Shown here: positions 4,700 to 5,534 of the stretch, in pieces
How positions within the stretch are numbered: position 1 is the stretch's first letter
How the letters are laid out: the number at the start of each line of letters is the position of its first letter
Source: CAIXMG01 sp964550225
Lineage (GTDB): Bacteria > Patescibacteriota > Minisyncoccia > Phycocordibacterales > UBA1006
DNA length: 5,534 nt
Assembly: GCA_964550225.1 (NCBI GenBank)
Contig: CAZJXT010000036.1
Coordinates: 1 to 5,534, forward strand
Direction: 5' to 3'
Notes under the pieces: model-generated
Database searches by the model: none
What the model was told of the DNA's origin: nothing
The model's input: only the letters and a program-made list of their open reading frames with translations
Program-made: the position numbers and the translations under genes

Positions 4700-4900
4700 A
4701 TGAGCAAGAAACAATATCTTCAAACTATTCAAAATCAAATCGCCCGACTCAACCTGATTATTGATCGCAAGATTATGATGGGGCGCAGTTACAAAATCGA
4801 AGCTCGTCAACACAAGATACTTTTGATGAAGATGCGTAAGTATCGCAACCCTACTTTTTTTGATAAAATAGCATCAGCGCTTAATCGAGAATATGCATAA
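4700..4900 (+). CDS. Small basic protein of unknown function, first gene of the lexA operon
   Basis: This 66-aa protein is not recognised as a known family. It is strongly basic, with 15 Lys/Arg and 4 Asp/Glu, and is predicted mostly helical. Residues 4-25 (KQYLQTIQNQIARLNLIIDRKI) look like an amphipathic or coiled-coil helix, and MGRSYKIEARQHKILLMKMRKYR (27-49) is a second basic helix. There is no signal peptide or cysteine. Its stop overlaps the lexA start by 8 nt, so the two are translationally linked, and both lie behind the SOS operator. It should therefore be made together with LexA after DNA damage. A DNA-binding, LexA-modulating or division-inhibiting role is conceivable, but nothing in the sequence shows which. 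The leader is A-rich without a clear Shine-Dalgarno. Confidence 0.8.
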   Translation: MSKKQYLQTIQNQIARLNLIIDRKIMMGRSYKIEARQHKILLMKMRKYRNPTFFDKIASALNREYA

Positions 4901-5465
4901 CGAAAATCAAAATAAATTAATAGACTTTTATACTGCCAATAAGCGAATGCCGTCATATTCTGAAATGATGGAGCTTTTTGGTTTCAAGTCTAAAAATGCT
5001 GTCTTTCGTCTTATTCAAAAATTTATTGATGCGGGAATTGTAACAAAGGATTCCATGGGAAAATTGATTCCTACGCATATATTTGACGAAATACCATTAC
5101 TTGGTTCTGTAAAAGCAGGATTTCCCTCTCCAACCGAAATTGTAGAAGAAACCATTAATCTTAATGATTTACTCATTCGCAAGAGAGATACAACATATCT
5201 GATAACAGTTGATGGTGATTCAATGATTGATGCACATATCGCAGATGGTGATATGGTAATTGTAGAGCGTGCTCATACAGCTCGTGATGGTGAAATTGTT
5301 ATTGCGATGATTGATGGAGAATCAACTATGAAATATTTTCGAAAAGATCCTAAAAATCCAAACAAGATCTGGCTTGAACCTGCTAATGAACGATTTGCTC
5401 CCATGTACCCAGAACAGAGCTTAGAAATTGTTGCTATTGTTCGTGGAGTTATTCGAAAATATTAA
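4893..5465 (+). CDS. lexA: LexA-type SOS repressor, self-cleaving (S24 family)
   Basis: This 190-aa protein has the two LexA domains. Residues about 4-60 form a winged helix-turn-helix (RMPSYSEMMELFGFKSKNAVFRLIQKFIDAGIV) that binds operators. Residues about 66-190 form the S24 peptidase domain. The self-cleavage site is Ala75-Gly76 in GSVKAGFPSP, the catalytic Ser110 lies in VDGDSMIDAHI, and the catalytic Lys147 in GESTMKYF. These match Ala84-Gly85, Ser119 and Lys156 of E. coli LexA, so RecA-stimulated autocleavage should work. The N-terminal DNA-binding domain makes it LexA rather than UmuD. It is translated from ATG 4893, overlapping the preceding small gene by 8 nt, with only a weak GAGA ahead of it. 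An SOS box in the operon promoter implies autoregulation. A terminator overlaps its stop codon. Confidence 0.93.
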   Translation: MHNENQNKLIDFYTANKRMPSYSEMMELFGFKSKNAVFRLIQKFIDAGIVTKDSMGKLIPTHIFDEIPLLGSVKAGFPSPTEIVEETINLNDLLIRKRDTTYLITVDGDSMIDAHIADGDMVIVERAHTARDGEIVIAMIDGESTMKYFRKDPKNPNKIWLEPANERFAPMYPEQSLEIVAIVRGVIRKY

Positions 5466-5487
5466 AAAACCGCACGAGCGGTTTTTT
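5464..5487. terminator. Symmetric rho-independent terminator after lexA
   Basis: AAAAAACCGC and GCGGTTTTTT form a perfect 10-bp stem around an ACGA loop, beginning inside the lexA stop codon. A-tract and T-tract are symmetric, so it can act in both directions and may also end a convergent minus-strand gene. Confidence 0.9.
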
Positions 5488-5501
5488 AACTAAATGAGAA
5501 A

Positions 5502-5534
5502 TTATTTCCCAGTCTTTTTCTTGTTCCAGTGAGG
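5502..5534 (-). CDS. Possible C-terminal end of a convergent gene (10 residues)
   Basis: The minus strand reads PHWNKKKTGK and then TAA at 5502-5504, 14 nt beyond the shared terminator. A basic tail ending just before a bidirectional terminator is what a convergent gene would look like. Only 33 bases are visible and another minus frame is also open here, so product and frame cannot be confirmed. Confidence 0.3.
   Translation of the reverse strand, partial: PHWNKKKTGK

Noticed and set aside
4893..5465. UmuD-like or phage CI-like repressor instead of LexA
   Set aside because: UmuD lacks the N-terminal winged helix seen here. No phage genes are nearby, and the operator plus operon position fit a chromosomal LexA.
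5494..5532. Plus-strand mini-ORF (MRNYFPVFFLFQ) after the lexA terminator
   Set aside because: It has 12 codons, no ribosome site and lies beyond a strong terminator; a convergent gene end explains the region better.

Overview
The window is AT-rich, densely packed bacterial DNA with short or absent gene leaders and few Shine-Dalgarno sites. The Pif1-type helicase (TASTGIAATHMGGMTIHAWSG block), the small protein sizes and the compact spacing suggest a member of the Candidate Phyla Radiation (Patescibacteria). That placement is inference from style and remembered families, not a phylogenetic result. TGA closes two of the genes (at 2958 and 3336), so groups that read UGA as glycine are unlikely.

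Left part, minus strand: a probable three-gene operon reads from 1822 down to the window edge. It encodes a protein with a possible transglutaminase-like Cys/His core, a conserved protein of unknown function, and the N-terminal 235 residues of a Pif1/RecD-like superfamily 1B helicase. Upstream of it, and separated by a rho-independent terminator, is a small cysteine-containing protein (1892-2191).

Middle part, minus strand: an endonuclease III-type DNA glycosylase (2238-2861) has its catalytic Lys and Asp but no cysteines, so it lacks the usual [4Fe-4S] cluster. A 107-aa protein of unknown function (2958-3281) has its own strong promoter, dyad-rich control region and terminator. A 12-TM major facilitator efflux-type transporter (3336-4487) completes the minus-strand block.

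Right part, plus strand: a 212-bp divergent intergenic region (4488-4699) carries an AT-rich segment with short repeats, one perfect DnaA-box sequence, and a sigma70-like promoter whose 17-bp spacer is almost entirely filled by a Bacillus-type SOS box (GAAC-N4-GTTC). This promoter drives a two-gene operon: a 66-aa very basic unknown protein overlapping by 8 nt with lexA (SOS repressor, with cleavage site, catalytic Ser and Lys all present). A symmetric terminator follows lexA, and the last 33 bases may be the 3' end of a convergent gene.

The theme of the window is genome maintenance: an SOS repressor with an apparent autoregulatory operator, a base-excision repair glycosylase and a Pif1 helicase, interleaved with unknown genes. 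The most interesting lead is the unknown 66-aa protein encoded first in the LexA operon. No mobile elements, CRISPR arrays, rRNA or tRNA genes were seen.
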